Part shown: positions 16,044 through 24,668 of the stretch, piece by piece
Layout of the letters: the number at the start of each line of letters is the position of its first letter
Position numbering within the stretch: the stretch's first letter is position 1
Source: Sphingomonas sp. dw_22
GTDB lineage: Bacteria > Pseudomonadota > Alphaproteobacteria > Sphingomonadales > Sphingomonadaceae
Length of the DNA stretch: 40,415 nucleotides
Direction: 5' to 3'
Assembly (NCBI RefSeq): GCF_018449795.1
Contig: NZ_JAAVVE010000041.1
Span: 1 to 40,415, forward strand
Position numbers and translations under genes: made by a program
The notes under the pieces: model-generated
Seen by the model: only the letters and a program-made list of their open reading frames with translations
The model's database searches: none
Told to the model about the DNA's origin: nothing

Positions 16044-17212
16044 TGGGCAGGACATGGATGGCGGCGTTCGCCTTGCTCGCGAGCGGCCCGGCGGCGGCGC
16101 AGGCGGTCAATTCCCCCGACGTGCCGATCAACCCCCAGGATACCGCGGGGCTGCGGAAGGTCGGCGCCGAGGTGCTGTTCTGGAGCCAGGCCCAGCGCGA
16201 CGCCAATTTCCCGCACATGGAAAAGATCTTCCCCGGCCACATCGTCAAGGCCGGCGGCAAGGTCCGTCCGCTGCCCGCCGGCAAGCCGCTCGCCATCGCC
16301 GACACCGATCTCGACGCGTTCATCCAGGCGCAGAACATCGCCGGCATCATCGTGCTTCAGGACGGCAAGGTGCGGCTGGAGCGCTATGCCCGCGGTTATG
16401 GCCCGGAGGGGCGCTGGACCAGCTTCTCGGTCGCCAAGTCGTTCACCTCCACGCTGGTCGGCGCCGCAATCCGGGACGGCTATATCAAGTCGATCCAGGA
16501 GCCCGTGACCCAATACATTCCGGAACTCGCTGGCAGCGGCTATGACGGCGTGACGATCCAGCAGCTCCTGACGATGACCTCGGGCGTCAAGTGGAACGAG
16601 GACTATACCGATGTGAAGTCGGACGTCGCCCGCATGTTCCTCGAGCCGGTGCCCGCGGGCGAGGATCCCACGGTCCACTATATGAAGAACCTGCCGCGTG
16701 ACACCGCGCCGGGCAGCAAATGGGTCTACAAGACCGGCGAGACCAACCTGATCGGCGTGCTGGTGATGCGCGCCACCGGCAAGCCGCTCGCGACTTATCT
16801 CAGCGACAAGGTCTGGAAGCCGTTCGGCATGCAGCAGGACGCCTTCTGGATGATCGATCCCGCGGGCCATGAAGTCAGCGGCTGCTGCCTGTCGGTGTCG
16901 TTGCGCGACTATGCCCGGATGGGCCAGTTCGTGCTGGAGGGCGGCAAGGGCGTGGTGCCCACCGGATGGTTCGCCGAATCGACCAGCCCCCATGCCGACA
17001 TCGGCGAGCCGGGGTTCGGCTATGGCTATCAATGGTGGACCTATCCGCAGGGACGGTTCGGCGCGCAGGGCATTTTCGGCCAAACGATCCGGATCGACCC
17101 GAAAACCCGGACGGTGATCGCCATCTCCGCCGCCGCGCCCAAGGCGACGGATGCCGATTATGGCAGGGCGCGGACGGCGTTCCTCAACAGGCTGTTCGAG
17201 GCGGCGCGCTAG
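16043..17212 (+). CDS. exported serine hydrolase, class C beta-lactamase-like
   Basis: 389 aa with a signal peptide (MGRTWMAAFALLASGPAAAQ). The beta-lactamase/PBP-like fold has the nucleophile motif SVAK (in SFSVAKSFTSTLVG), a YKTGETN segment in the place of the Tyr motif, and GYGYQWW and GIFGQ near the C-terminus. Members are esterases, D-aminopeptidases or lipases as often as lactamases. AAGGAGG precedes ATG 16043, which overlaps the stop of cfa, suggesting an envelope-lipid or wall function. The substrate is unknown. Confidence 0.88.
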   Translation: MGRTWMAAFALLASGPAAAQAVNSPDVPINPQDTAGLRKVGAEVLFWSQAQRDANFPHMEKIFPGHIVKAGGKVRPLPAGKPLAIADTDLDAFIQAQNIAGIIVLQDGKVRLERYARGYGPEGRWTSFSVAKSFTSTLVGAAIRDGYIKSIQEPVTQYIPELAGSGYDGVTIQQLLTMTSGVKWNEDYTDVKSDVARMFLEPVPAGEDPTVHYMKNLPRDTAPGSKWVYKTGETNLIGVLVMRATGKPLATYLSDKVWKPFGMQQDAFWMIDPAGHEVSGCCLSVSLRDYARMGQFVLEGGKGVVPTGWFAESTSPHADIGEPGFGYGYQWWTYPQGRFGAQGIFGQTIRIDPKTRTVIAISAAAPKATDADYGRARTAFLNRLFEAAR

Positions 17213-17218
17213 TCTCGG

Positions 17219-17929
17219 TCAGTCGACCCGCGCGTAATGGCCGGTGTCAAATCCCGCCGCCATCAGCGCCGCGATCCGTTCCGCCACCACTTCGGGCACC
17301 TTCAGCGTCTGGGGATCCTCGCCCGGAAAGGCGCGCGCGCGCATCTTGGTGCGGGTGGCGCCGGGATCGAGCAGCCCCACGCGGACGCCGCTCAGATGGC
17401 GCACTTCCTCGCCATAGCTGAGGACGAGGTTCTCGAACGCCGCCTTGGACGCGCCGTACATGCTCCAATAAGCACGCGGCGTCCGCCCCACGCTGGAGGT
17501 GACCCCGAGCACGCGCGCCTGCCGCGCCTTGCGCAGCATCGGATCGAATGCCGCCAGGATCGCCGCCTGGGCGGTGACGTTCAGCGTCAGCACCTTGGCG
17601 AATTCCTTGAAGTCGATCGCCGCGACGGTGCTGAGCGTGCCGAGCGAAGCGGCGTTCAGCACCAGCATGTCGAGCGCCTGCCAGCGCTCGCCGATCGCTT
17701 CGGCCAGGCGGGCGACACTTTCGTTCTCGGCCAGGTCGAGCGGCGCGATCGTGGCCGAGCCCCCTGCGGAGAAGATCGCATCCTCGACCTCTTCCAACCC
17801 GCCGGCAGTCCGCGCGGTCAGGATCACATGCGCGCCGGCCTTGCCCAACGCCAGCGCGGTGGCCGCGCCGATGCCGCGGCTGGCACCGGTGACGAGCGCG
17901 ACTTGGTCGGCGAAGGGCTTGTCGGTCAT
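17219..17929 (-). CDS. short-chain dehydrogenase/reductase
   Basis: 236 aa classical SDR. It shows the cofactor motif VTGASRGIGAA, the LNAAS element, and the catalytic Ser plus YGASK (Tyr, Lys). NAD(P)(H)-dependent oxidoreductase of unknown substrate. It lies 22 bp downstream of purF on the same strand and is probably cotranscribed. GGAG precedes ATG 17929. Confidence 0.9.
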   Translation of the reverse strand: MTDKPFADQVALVTGASRGIGAATALALGKAGAHVILTARTAGGLEEVEDAIFSAGGSATIAPLDLAENESVARLAEAIGERWQALDMLVLNAASLGTLSTVAAIDFKEFAKVLTLNVTAQAAILAAFDPMLRKARQARVLGVTSSVGRTPRAYWSMYGASKAAFENLVLSYGEEVRHLSGVRVGLLDPGATRTKMRARAFPGEDPQTLKVPEVVAERIAALMAAGFDTGHYARVD

Positions 17930-17951
17930 GCGGGCTCCGGGAAAGTCAGGG

Positions 17952-19409
17952 TCAGCCGACCCGTTCCTCCAGAAGCGCGAACTGGTCAACCGGCGCGAGC
18001 TCGTCCTGGTCGGTCAGCGTCGTCGGATAGTCGCCGGTGAAGCAAGCGTCGCAATATTTGGGGTGGATATCGGCGCGATGCACCTCGCCCAGCGCCTTGT
18101 AGAGCCCGTCGATCGAGACGAAGGCCAGGCTGTCGGCATGGATGAAGTCGGTCATCCCGCCCACATCGAGCTTGGCGGCGAGCAGCTTGGCACGTTCGGG
18201 GGTATCGACGCCGTAGAAGCAGCTATGCCGCGTCGGCGGCGAAGCGATGCGCATATGCACCTCGGCCGCGCCCGCTTCGCGCATCATCTGCACGATCTTG
18301 AGGCTGGTGGTACCGCGCACGATCGAATCGTCGATCAGCACCACGCGCTTGCCCTTGATGAGCTCGCGATTGGCGTTGTGCTTCAGCTTGACGCCCAGGT
18401 GCCGGACCTTGTCGCCCGGCTGGATGAAGGTGCGGCCGACATAATGCGAGCGGATGATGCCCAGCTCGAACGGGATGCCGCTCTCCTGCGCATAGCCGAT
18501 CGCGGCCGGCACGCCCGAATCGGGCACGGGGACAACCAGATCGGCCTCGACCGGCGATTCGATCGCAAGCTGCGCGCCGATCGCCTTGCGCACCGAATAG
18601 ACCGAGCGATCCTCGCTGATCGAATCGGGGCGCGAGAAATAGACATATTCGAAGATGCACGGCCGCGGCGCCAGGGGCGCGAAGGGCTTGTGCGACGTGA
18701 TCTCGCCGCCCTTGACGATCACCAGCTCGCCCGGCTCGACATCGCGGACATAGTCGGCGCCGACCACGTCGAGCGCGACCGTTTCCGAGGCGAAGACGAT
18801 CGTGTCGTCGAGCTTGCCCATCACCAGCGGACGGATGCCGAGCGGATCGCGGCAGGCGATCATGCCCTCGGGCGTCATCACGATCAGCGAATAGGCGCCC
18901 TCTACCTGCTTGAGCGCATCGATGAAGCGATCGATCAGCGTGCGATATTGCGAGGTGGCGACGAGGTGGATGATGACCTCGGTATCCGAGGTCGACTGGA
19001 AGATCGCGCCGCGCCGGACGAGATCGCGCCTAAGCCGCATCGCGTTCGAGATATTGCCGTTATGCGCCACCGCGAAGCCGCCGCTCGCCAATTCGGCATA
19101 GAGCGGCTGGACGTTGCGGATCGCGGTCTCGCCGGTGGTCGAATAGCGGACATGGCCGGCGGCGGTGGTGCCCACCAGCGCGCGAATCACGTCGTCGCGG
19201 TCGAAATTGCCGGCGACATGCCCCATCGCGCGATGGGTGTGGAACTGGTGTCCGTCCCAGCTCGTGATGCCGGCAGCCTCCTGGCCGCGATGTTGCAGGG
19301 CATGGAGCCCCAGCGCGACGAGCGCGGCTGCGCCCTCTGCGCCGGAAACGCCGAATATGCCGCACTCTTCGCGCAGCTTGTCATCGTCAAACGGGTGCGT
19401 GGTAAGCAT
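17952..19409 (-). CDS. purF: amidophosphoribosyltransferase
   Basis: 485 aa. It catalyses the first committed step of purine synthesis, PRPP plus glutamine to phosphoribosylamine. A propeptide of about 15 residues precedes the nucleophile Cys16 (REECGIFGV). The glutamine-amidotransferase domain includes LQHRGQEAAGI and HNGNISN, and the PRTase domain has the PRPP loop VVLIDDSIVRGTT. The usual four-Cys Fe-S type cluster cannot be judged from sequence alone, but CFYGVD and KYCDACFTGDYP near the C-terminus fit. The SDR follows directly. Confidence 0.96.
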   Translation of the reverse strand: MLTTHPFDDDKLREECGIFGVSGAEGAAALVALGLHALQHRGQEAAGITSWDGHQFHTHRAMGHVAGNFDRDDVIRALVGTTAAGHVRYSTTGETAIRNVQPLYAELASGGFAVAHNGNISNAMRLRRDLVRRGAIFQSTSDTEVIIHLVATSQYRTLIDRFIDALKQVEGAYSLIVMTPEGMIACRDPLGIRPLVMGKLDDTIVFASETVALDVVGADYVRDVEPGELVIVKGGEITSHKPFAPLAPRPCIFEYVYFSRPDSISEDRSVYSVRKAIGAQLAIESPVEADLVVPVPDSGVPAAIGYAQESGIPFELGIIRSHYVGRTFIQPGDKVRHLGVKLKHNANRELIKGKRVVLIDDSIVRGTTSLKIVQMMREAGAAEVHMRIASPPTRHSCFYGVDTPERAKLLAAKLDVGGMTDFIHADSLAFVSIDGLYKALGEVHRADIHPKYCDACFTGDYPTTLTDQDELAPVDQFALLEERVG

Positions 19410-19538
19410 CGGCCCTCAGGGGGGTTCGGTCTCGTTCGCGCCATATAGGGGCTTCGTCGCCATTTGTCGCCGGTTCGTCACAAAGAAAAGGAGCGTTTCC
19501 GTTTTTTGATGGTTTTTCAGTCGGAAAGGAGATTTTCG

Positions 19539-19787
19539 ATGCCCGGACGCGACCATGGACCCCAGATCAAGAACGACGCGCTGTACGAGAAGCTGCGCGG
19601 CGACGGCGCCTCCAAGGAGAAGGCGGCGCGAATCGCCAATGCCAGGGAAGCCGGCACGCTCGATCACAAGGGACGGCTCGACAGCCGCAGCAAGCAGGAT
19701 CTGTACGACGAAGCCAGGGAGATCGGCATTGAGGGCCGGTCGAAGATGGACAAGGAAGCGCTGATCGACGCGATTCGCCATCATTGA
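19539..19787 (+). CDS. small Rho-N-like (Rho termination factor N-terminal domain) protein
   Basis: 82 aa, very charged and predicted mostly helical. It contains SKQDLYDEAREIGIEGRSKM then DKEALIDAIRHH, the LEM-like helix-extension-helix of the Rho N-terminal domain. AAGGAG lies 8 nt before ATG 19539. Likely a small nucleic-acid binding protein; such genes are often stress-induced, but no EcfG promoter was found before this one. A symmetric hairpin follows 11 bp after the stop. Confidence 0.82.
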   Translation: MPGRDHGPQIKNDALYEKLRGDGASKEKAARIANAREAGTLDHKGRLDSRSKQDLYDEAREIGIEGRSKMDKEALIDAIRHH

Positions 19788-19798
19788 GCGCCCCCAAT

Positions 19799-19828
19799 CG
19801 TCACTCCGGCACTTCGGCCGGGGTGACG
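19799..19828. repeat. REP-like hairpin, possible terminator
   Basis: CGTCACTCCGGC, a 6-nt loop, then GCCGGGGTGACG: a 12-bp stem with one T-G wobble. It lies between the Rho-N-like gene and hisI and has no T-run. Its arms nearly match the hairpin at 28584-28613, so it is a member of a dispersed family as well as a probable transcription or mRNA 3' end signal. Confidence 0.75.
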
Positions 19829-19857
19829 GAAGGGGGCGGGCCAGCTAAACCCACCAG

Positions 19858-20220
19858 GTGACCAACGAACGCGAAGCGGGCACCACGCTCGATCCGAAAT
19901 ATGACGCCGCCGGCCTGATAACGGCGGTCGCGACCGATGCCGCCAGCGGCGAGGTGCTGATGCTCGCCCATATGAACGCCGAGGCGCTGGCCGCCACGCT
20001 GGAGACCGGCGAGGCCACCTTCTGGTCGCGCAGCCGCGGGCGGCTGTGGAAGAAGGGCGAGACCTCCGGCCATATCCTGCGCGTCGTCGAGGCGCGGATC
20101 GATTGCGACCAGGACGCGGTGTGGCTCCGCGTCGAGCCGCACGGCCCGGCCTGCCACACTGGCGAGCGGAGCTGCTTCTATCGGCGCATCGAAGGCGGCA
20201 AGCTGGTGCGCGAGGCGTGA
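19858..20220 (+). CDS. hisI: phosphoribosyl-AMP cyclohydrolase
   Basis: 120 aa from a GTG start, the stand-alone form without a HisE domain. It opens the purine ring of PR-AMP in histidine synthesis. Diagnostic motifs: LDPKYDAAGLITAV, HMNAEAL, TFWSRSRGRLWKKGETSGH, and the metal ligands DCDQD plus CHTGERSCF. Other his genes are not in the window. A GTGA overlap joins it to the lipoprotein that follows. Confidence 0.95.
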   Translation: MTNEREAGTTLDPKYDAAGLITAVATDAASGEVLMLAHMNAEALAATLETGEATFWSRSRGRLWKKGETSGHILRVVEARIDCDQDAVWLRVEPHGPACHTGERSCFYRRIEGGKLVREA

Positions 20221-20711
20221 GAGCGGCGCTGGCGCTCGCGCTGCTGCTGGCGGGGTGCTCCGGCAATCAGCCCCGCGAGAACGCCGCGCAGCCCCAGGAT
20301 CTGGAGAGCGCCGCGATCGAACGCGGACTGGTCCGCGATCCGAAGGATACCGGGATCGTCGGCCTCTATGCCCGCGACACCGATCGGATCTGCATCGTGC
20401 CCGCCGGGGACGGATACCGGATCGGCGCCTATGTCGATTATGGCGAGCGCATCACCTGCAGCGGCGCGGGCAGCGTGACCAGGGTGGGGGAGGTGCTCCA
20501 CATCCGGCTGGGCGACAAGGATGCGTGCAGCTTTGATGCGCGTTTCGACGGCGACCATATCCGCTTTCCCGGCGCCCTTCCCGAAGGATGCACGGCCTTC
20601 TGCGCGCGGCGAGCCTCCTATGCGGGCCTGGAAGTCTCGCGGCTGAGCGAGTCGACCGCCGAGGCCAGGGCGATGCGCGACGCGGCCGGCCGGCGCCTGT
20701 GCGGCGAGTGA
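20217..20711 (+). CDS. lipoprotein of unknown function
   Basis: 164 aa from GTG 20217. A lipobox is clear (LLLAGC, Cys 14), so the protein should be lipid-anchored in the envelope. The mature part has several cysteines (RICIV, ITCSG, DACSFD, GCTAFC, RLCGE) that may form disulfides. The start overlaps the hisI stop (GTGA), which suggests cotranslation, though no functional link to histidine synthesis is evident. I do not recognise the family. Confidence 0.78.
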   Translation: MRAALALALLLAGCSGNQPRENAAQPQDLESAAIERGLVRDPKDTGIVGLYARDTDRICIVPAGDGYRIGAYVDYGERITCSGAGSVTRVGEVLHIRLGDKDACSFDARFDGDHIRFPGALPEGCTAFCARRASYAGLEVSRLSESTAEARAMRDAAGRRLCGE

Positions 20712-20724
20712 TCTGCATGCCGCT

Positions 20725-20742
20725 GGCAAAATAGGATTTGCC
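20725..20742. repeat. dispersed AT-rich repeat, copy A
   Basis: GGCAAAATAGGATTTGCC. It carries the 13-mer AAATCCTATTTTG (reverse strand) shared with 28730-28743 and 31537-31549. Here the flanks extend it to a 6-bp stem hairpin (GGCAAA / TTTGCC) with loop ATAGGA. It is 14 bp after the lipoprotein stop. Confidence 0.7.
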
Positions 20743-20834
20743 GCGCGATGGTCCGGCCATGCGAGCGTCCGACACGACCCGTCATCTCACGCGTGGAACC
20801 CATGACTTTTGTGACTTTAGGCACGCGCACCACG

Positions 20835-20850
20835 TTGACGTTCACGTAAA
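20835..20850. promoter_or_regulatory. candidate MerR (LiuR-like) operator/promoter
   Basis: TTGACGTTCACGTAAA is an imperfect palindrome (TT-ACGT-N2-ACGT-AA), resembling the ACGT-N2-ACGT operators of LiuR-type MerR regulators of acyl-CoA catabolism. The left arm TTGACG also makes a good -35 element. It is 19 bp upstream of the MerR ATG, in front of the merR-acyl-CoA dehydrogenase operon, which suggests autoregulation. The consensus is recalled, not computed. Confidence 0.6.
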
Positions 20851-20869
20851 GGTAAAGTAGGAAAAGCGC

Positions 20870-21298
20870 ATGACCGCTACCGCCTTTCCGATCGAGGCCC
20901 TGGCGCCGATCGAGCCGCGCCCCGACCGCGATGCCTTTTCCATTTCCGATCTCTGCGCCGAGTTCAGCGTGACGCCCCGTGCGCTGCGCTTCTACGAGGA
21001 CGAGGGGCTGATCGCCCCCGAGCGTCGTGGCACAGCGCGCATCTATTCCCACCGCGATCGTGCCCGGCTCGCCTGGATCCTGCGCGGCAAGCGGGTCGGC
21101 TTCAGCCTGGGCGAGATCAAGGAGATGATCGATCTCTACGATGTCGGCGACGGCCGCCGCGTCCAGCGCCAGGTGACGCTCGAGCGCTGTCTCGATCGCA
21201 TCCGGCTGCTCGAAAACCAGAAGCACGATATCGACGCCCATATCGCCGAGCTCCAGCAATTCGTCGGACTGCTAAAGAGCAGCGACTCCGAACACTGA
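20870..21298 (+). CDS. MerR-family transcriptional regulator
   Basis: 142 aa. The winged HTH (FSISDLCAEFSVTPRALRFY then EDEGLIAPERRG) is followed by a dimerising coiled coil. There are no metal-binding cysteines. AGGA lies 7 nt before the ATG. It is 10 bp upstream of a large acyl-CoA dehydrogenase, so it probably senses an acyl-CoA or a catabolite and controls this operon through the ACGT palindrome at 20835-20850. Confidence 0.9.
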   Translation: MTATAFPIEALAPIEPRPDRDAFSISDLCAEFSVTPRALRFYEDEGLIAPERRGTARIYSHRDRARLAWILRGKRVGFSLGEIKEMIDLYDVGDGRRVQRQVTLERCLDRIRLLENQKHDIDAHIAELQQFVGLLKSSDSEH

Positions 21299-21308
21299 GG
21301 AACCTGAA

Positions 21309-23111
21309 ATGCCGCAATATACGCCGCCCGTGCGCGACACGCGCTTCGTCCTCGATCGCGTGATCGGGCTGGACCGCTATGCCAATCTGCCCGGCTTCCA
21401 GAATGCCACGCCCGATGTGGTCGATGCGGTGCTGGAGGAGGGCGGCCGCTTCGTCTCCGAGGTGCTGTTCCCGCTCAACCATTCGGGCGACCAGCAGGGC
21501 TGCACCCGGCACGACGACGGCAGCGTGACCACGCCCGACGGCTTCAAGGAAGCCTACAACCAGTTCGTCGAGAGCGGCTGGGGCACGCTCAGCGCGCCGG
21601 CGGAATTCGGCGGGCAGGAAATGCCGCACATCGTCTCCACCGCGTTCCAGGAATATATGATATCCTCGAACATGGCCTTCGCCATGTATCCCGGTCTCAC
21701 GCACGGCGCGATCGCCGCGCTGCTGGTCAAGGGATCGCAGGAGCAGAAGGACAAGTACGTCCCGAAAATGATCTCGGGCGAATGGGGCGGGACGATGAAC
21801 CTGACCGAGCCCCAATGCGGCACCGATCTCGGCCTGATCCGCACCCGTGCCGAGCCGCAGGCGGACGGGTCTTACTCGATCACCGGCACCAAGATCTTCA
21901 TCTCGTCGGGCGAGCATGACCTGACGAGCAACATCATCCATCTCGTCCTCGCCAAGACGCCCGGCGCGCCGGAGAGCACCAAGGGCATCTCGCTGTTCGT
22001 GGTGCCGAAGTTCCTGGTGAACGAGGACGGTTCGCTGGGTGAGCGCAACGCGGTTTCGTGCGGCTCGATCGAGCACAAGATGGGCATCCACGCCAATTCG
22101 ACCTGCGTCATGAACTATGACGGCGCCAGGGGATGGCTGGTCGGCGAGGAGATGAAGGGCCTCGCGGCGATGTTCATCATGATGAACGCGGCCCGGCTCG
22201 GCGTCGGCCTGCAGGGTCTCGGCATCGCCGAGGTCGCGCTCCAGAACGCCGTCCAATATGCGCAGGACCGCCGCCAGGGCCGCGCGCTCACTGGCCCGGC
22301 CGAGCCGCAGGAAAAGGCCGATACGCTGTTCGTCCATCCCGACGTGCGCCGCATGCTGATGGAGGCCAAGGCGCAGTCCGAAGGGCTCCGTGCGCTCTGC
22401 CTCTGGGGCGCGCTCCAGGTCGATCTCGAAACCGGCGCCGCATCGGAGGAGGAGCGCCAGCTCGCCGCCGATCTGGTCGGGCTGCTCACCCCGGTCATCA
22501 AGGGCGTGGGCACCGATATCGGCTATAAGATCGCCACCGACGCGCAGCAGGTCTATGGCGGCCATGGCTACATCGCCGAATGGGGCATGGAACAATATGT
22601 CCGCGATGCCCGCATCTCGATGATCTATGAGGGCACCAACGGCATCCAGGCGATGGACCTGGTCGGCCGCAAGCTGGCGATGAACGGCGGCCGCGCGGTC
22701 CAGGCGTTCTTCAAGGTCGTGACCGAGGAAGTCGCCGCCGCCAAGGCGGACGATAAGCTCAAGGGCTTTGCCGAGGCGCTGGAGAAGGCGCTCGGTCATC
22801 TCCAGGGCGCGACGATGTGGCTGGCGGCGAACGGCTTCCAGAACCCCAACCATGTCGGCGCGGGCGCTTATCCGTACATGCAACTCACCGGCACGGTCGC
22901 GCTCGGTCTGATGTGGCTGCGCATGGCCAAGGCGGCGGTCGATGCGCTGGCCGAGGGCGCCGAGGACGCGAAGTTCTTCGAGGCCAAGCTGGTGACGGCG
23001 CGCTTCTATGCCGAGCGCTTCCTGCCCGATGCCGGATCGCTCCGCCGCAAGATCGAGGCGGGCAGCGATGCCGCGATGGCGCTGGACCCGGAGATGTTCC
23101 GCGCGGCCTGA
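21309..23111 (+). CDS. acyl-CoA dehydrogenase, 600-aa (DmdC-like) type
   Basis: 600 aa FAD flavoprotein. The N-terminal domain of about 80 residues before the core is typical of the long type. FAD/substrate motifs include MNLTEPQCGTDLGLIRTRA, KIFISSGEHD, YGGHGYIAEWGMEQYVRDA and MIYEGTNGIQAMDL. The C-terminal extension (AFFKVVTEEVAAAKADDK) is present. The family includes 3-methylmercaptopropionyl-CoA dehydrogenase, but most relatives are of unknown chain-length preference. A good Shine-Dalgarno (GAGGAA) follows the MerR stop, so the two genes form one operon. Confidence 0.92.
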   Translation: MPQYTPPVRDTRFVLDRVIGLDRYANLPGFQNATPDVVDAVLEEGGRFVSEVLFPLNHSGDQQGCTRHDDGSVTTPDGFKEAYNQFVESGWGTLSAPAEFGGQEMPHIVSTAFQEYMISSNMAFAMYPGLTHGAIAALLVKGSQEQKDKYVPKMISGEWGGTMNLTEPQCGTDLGLIRTRAEPQADGSYSITGTKIFISSGEHDLTSNIIHLVLAKTPGAPESTKGISLFVVPKFLVNEDGSLGERNAVSCGSIEHKMGIHANSTCVMNYDGARGWLVGEEMKGLAAMFIMMNAARLGVGLQGLGIAEVALQNAVQYAQDRRQGRALTGPAEPQEKADTLFVHPDVRRMLMEAKAQSEGLRALCLWGALQVDLETGAASEEERQLAADLVGLLTPVIKGVGTDIGYKIATDAQQVYGGHGYIAEWGMEQYVRDARISMIYEGTNGIQAMDLVGRKLAMNGGRAVQAFFKVVTEEVAAAKADDKLKGFAEALEKALGHLQGATMWLAANGFQNPNHVGAGAYPYMQLTGTVALGLMWLRMAKAAVDALAEGAEDAKFFEAKLVTARFYAERFLPDAGSLRRKIEAGSDAAMALDPEMFRAA

Positions 23112-23126
23112 ACGCCGCGCACCGGT

Positions 23127-24509
23127 TCAGTTCTTGGGAGAAGGCGTGAGGGTCGGCGACGGCCTGGGTGCCGGCAGCGTGAGGTTAACGGGCGGCTTGG
23201 CGATCGCCGGTGCGGGATCGCCCTTGCGGCGCACCCCGCTCAGGCCGGCCGGCCCCTCCTTGGCCTCGGGTGTTGGAGAAGGGCTAGGTGCCGGCATCGG
23301 CTCCGGCGCACCAAAGGCGATGCGCCGCATGCACTGGACCGGGCTAGGCCGCTTGAACTGGTCGCAGTTCCACAGCGCCTTGGCATAGGCGGCGCTGTCG
23401 TCGCGCAGGTAGCTGAACGACATCGCCGCCGCCTGTTCGCCGCTCGGCGGCAGCTTGGGCGGCTTCTTCGAAGCGTCGGACCAGGCCATGAACTTGCAAT
23501 AGGGCCGCTCGCCGCAGGTCTTGATCGCAAGCGCCGGGAAATTGTCCGGCACGATGCCCTTGGGCAGGACGATCAGGAACACGTTCGGGTCGCCCGCCAC
23601 CGATGCGGGGATCGCACTGTCGGGGATGGCGGCCAGATTGACCTCCAGCCCGGCCAAGTCACCGACTGCGATTGCGGGCGCGGGCGCCGCCCCGTCGCCG
23701 ACATGCGAGGGCGACAGCCGCGCCATCAGCGGAACGTTCGGCTCGACGCCGGCATAGCCGCGGTTGAACGCCGGCGGCGTGCCCCACCAGCCGGCCCAGC
23801 GGAAGAAGAGATGGGTATGGACCTCGGTGATCTTGTCGAGGCTGGCGCTCCAATAGGGCACCACCCAATCGGTATGGTAGTGCGTCGCGTGGCCCACCGG
23901 GCGGAACACGGTGCCGCTCAGCGCCATCCGCGCCACTTGCCGGGCGCGCGTCCAGGCCGCTTCCGTGGGCGTGTAGCGCAATATCGCGCCGTCGCAGGTG
24001 AAGGTGAACTGGCAACCGGTGCTGCGCTCTGCCCCCTGGAACACGACGCCGCAGACCGTCTTGGGGAAGGCGGGGTGGCGCATCCGGTTGAGGATGACCT
24101 GCGCCACCGCACGCTGGCCGAGGCTATCGTCCCCGGCCTCGTAATAGACCGCCGCGGCGAGGCAATCGATCGCCCGAGCCTGGCTGTCCGCCGCGCCGGA
24201 CAGATGGAAGGCCCGTGCCGCCGGATTGGGCGCGAGCGAGAAGGGGATCGAATCGTTGATCGCCCGGGCATCGTCGGGGCTCAGCGCCTGGAGCTCGACC
24301 GGCTCGACCGGCGGCAGCTCCTGCTGGGGCACGACGCGCTTGGAGAGCACCACCGGCGGGCGCTTATGGGCGACGATGTGCGGCGCGTTCGAGACCAGCA
24401 GGACCGGCACGACGATCGCCGCCAGCGCGATGACGCCCAGCAGCAGCCGCAATAGCGGGCTGACGCTCGGATTGCGCCGCACGGTCGCTTCGAGGGTTCC
24501 CATCAGCAT
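23127..24509 (-). CDS. cell wall hydrolase, SleB-like
   Basis: 460 aa. One N-terminal transmembrane segment (LLLGVIALAAIVVPVLLVS, about residues 22-40) anchors a periplasmic body. The SleB-type hydrolase core spans the segment AIDCLAAAVYYEAGDDSLGQ, AVAQVILNRMRHPAFP, CGVVFQGAERSTGCQFTF and HATHYHTDWVVPYW. The C-terminal 60 residues are Pro-rich. It acts on peptidoglycan. Two neighbouring ATGs (24509, 24503) are possible; neither has a strong ribosome site. Confidence 0.88.
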   Translation of the reverse strand: MLMGTLEATVRRNPSVSPLLRLLLGVIALAAIVVPVLLVSNAPHIVAHKRPPVVLSKRVVPQQELPPVEPVELQALSPDDARAINDSIPFSLAPNPAARAFHLSGAADSQARAIDCLAAAVYYEAGDDSLGQRAVAQVILNRMRHPAFPKTVCGVVFQGAERSTGCQFTFTCDGAILRYTPTEAAWTRARQVARMALSGTVFRPVGHATHYHTDWVVPYWSASLDKITEVHTHLFFRWAGWWGTPPAFNRGYAGVEPNVPLMARLSPSHVGDGAAPAPAIAVGDLAGLEVNLAAIPDSAIPASVAGDPNVFLIVLPKGIVPDNFPALAIKTCGERPYCKFMAWSDASKKPPKLPPSGEQAAAMSFSYLRDDSAAYAKALWNCDQFKRPSPVQCMRRIAFGAPEPMPAPSPSPTPEAKEGPAGLSGVRRKGDPAPAIAKPPVNLTLPAPRPSPTLTPSPKN

Positions 24510-24668
24510 GGCTTTCGCGACGCGCGGCTCAGCCTTGCCGCGACGCGGGCAGAAGGCGGAAAGAGGCAGTACGGCGAAAGGGCAAGATTTGCTCCATGGA
24601 CAGGGTCGCCGCCCATAACGCAGATCTCACCAACTGGGAACCATCGGGCCGCGGCACGGCCCCGGTGC
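24510..24668. other. 159-bp non-coding gap, unexplained structure
   Basis: Between the cysK stop and the cell wall hydrolase start (both minus strand). A 6-bp GC hairpin (GGGCCG / CGGCCC, minus strand) follows the cysK stop, without a T-run. Downstream of it, in minus orientation, is a segment with short helices (GGTTCCCA...TGGG...GACC) and a GTTGGTGAG string that recalls 6S RNA. I cannot show that it is an RNA gene. A 37-codon frame here overlaps the hydrolase ATG but has Arg-rich shadow character. Confidence 0.35.

Noticed and set aside
13533..16055. A very long antisense open frame (840 codons) across korB and cfa
   Set aside because: It is the antisense shadow of GC-rich coding sequence; codon use and lack of protein-like motifs contradict a gene, and korB and cfa are certain.
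24503..24620. 37-codon ORF overlapping the cell wall hydrolase start
   Set aside because: Arg/Ser-rich shadow-like composition and weak ribosome site.
24591..24640. 6S RNA-like GTTGGTGAG string downstream of cysK
   Set aside because: Only a short string matches; no full 6S closing stem or bubble could be built.
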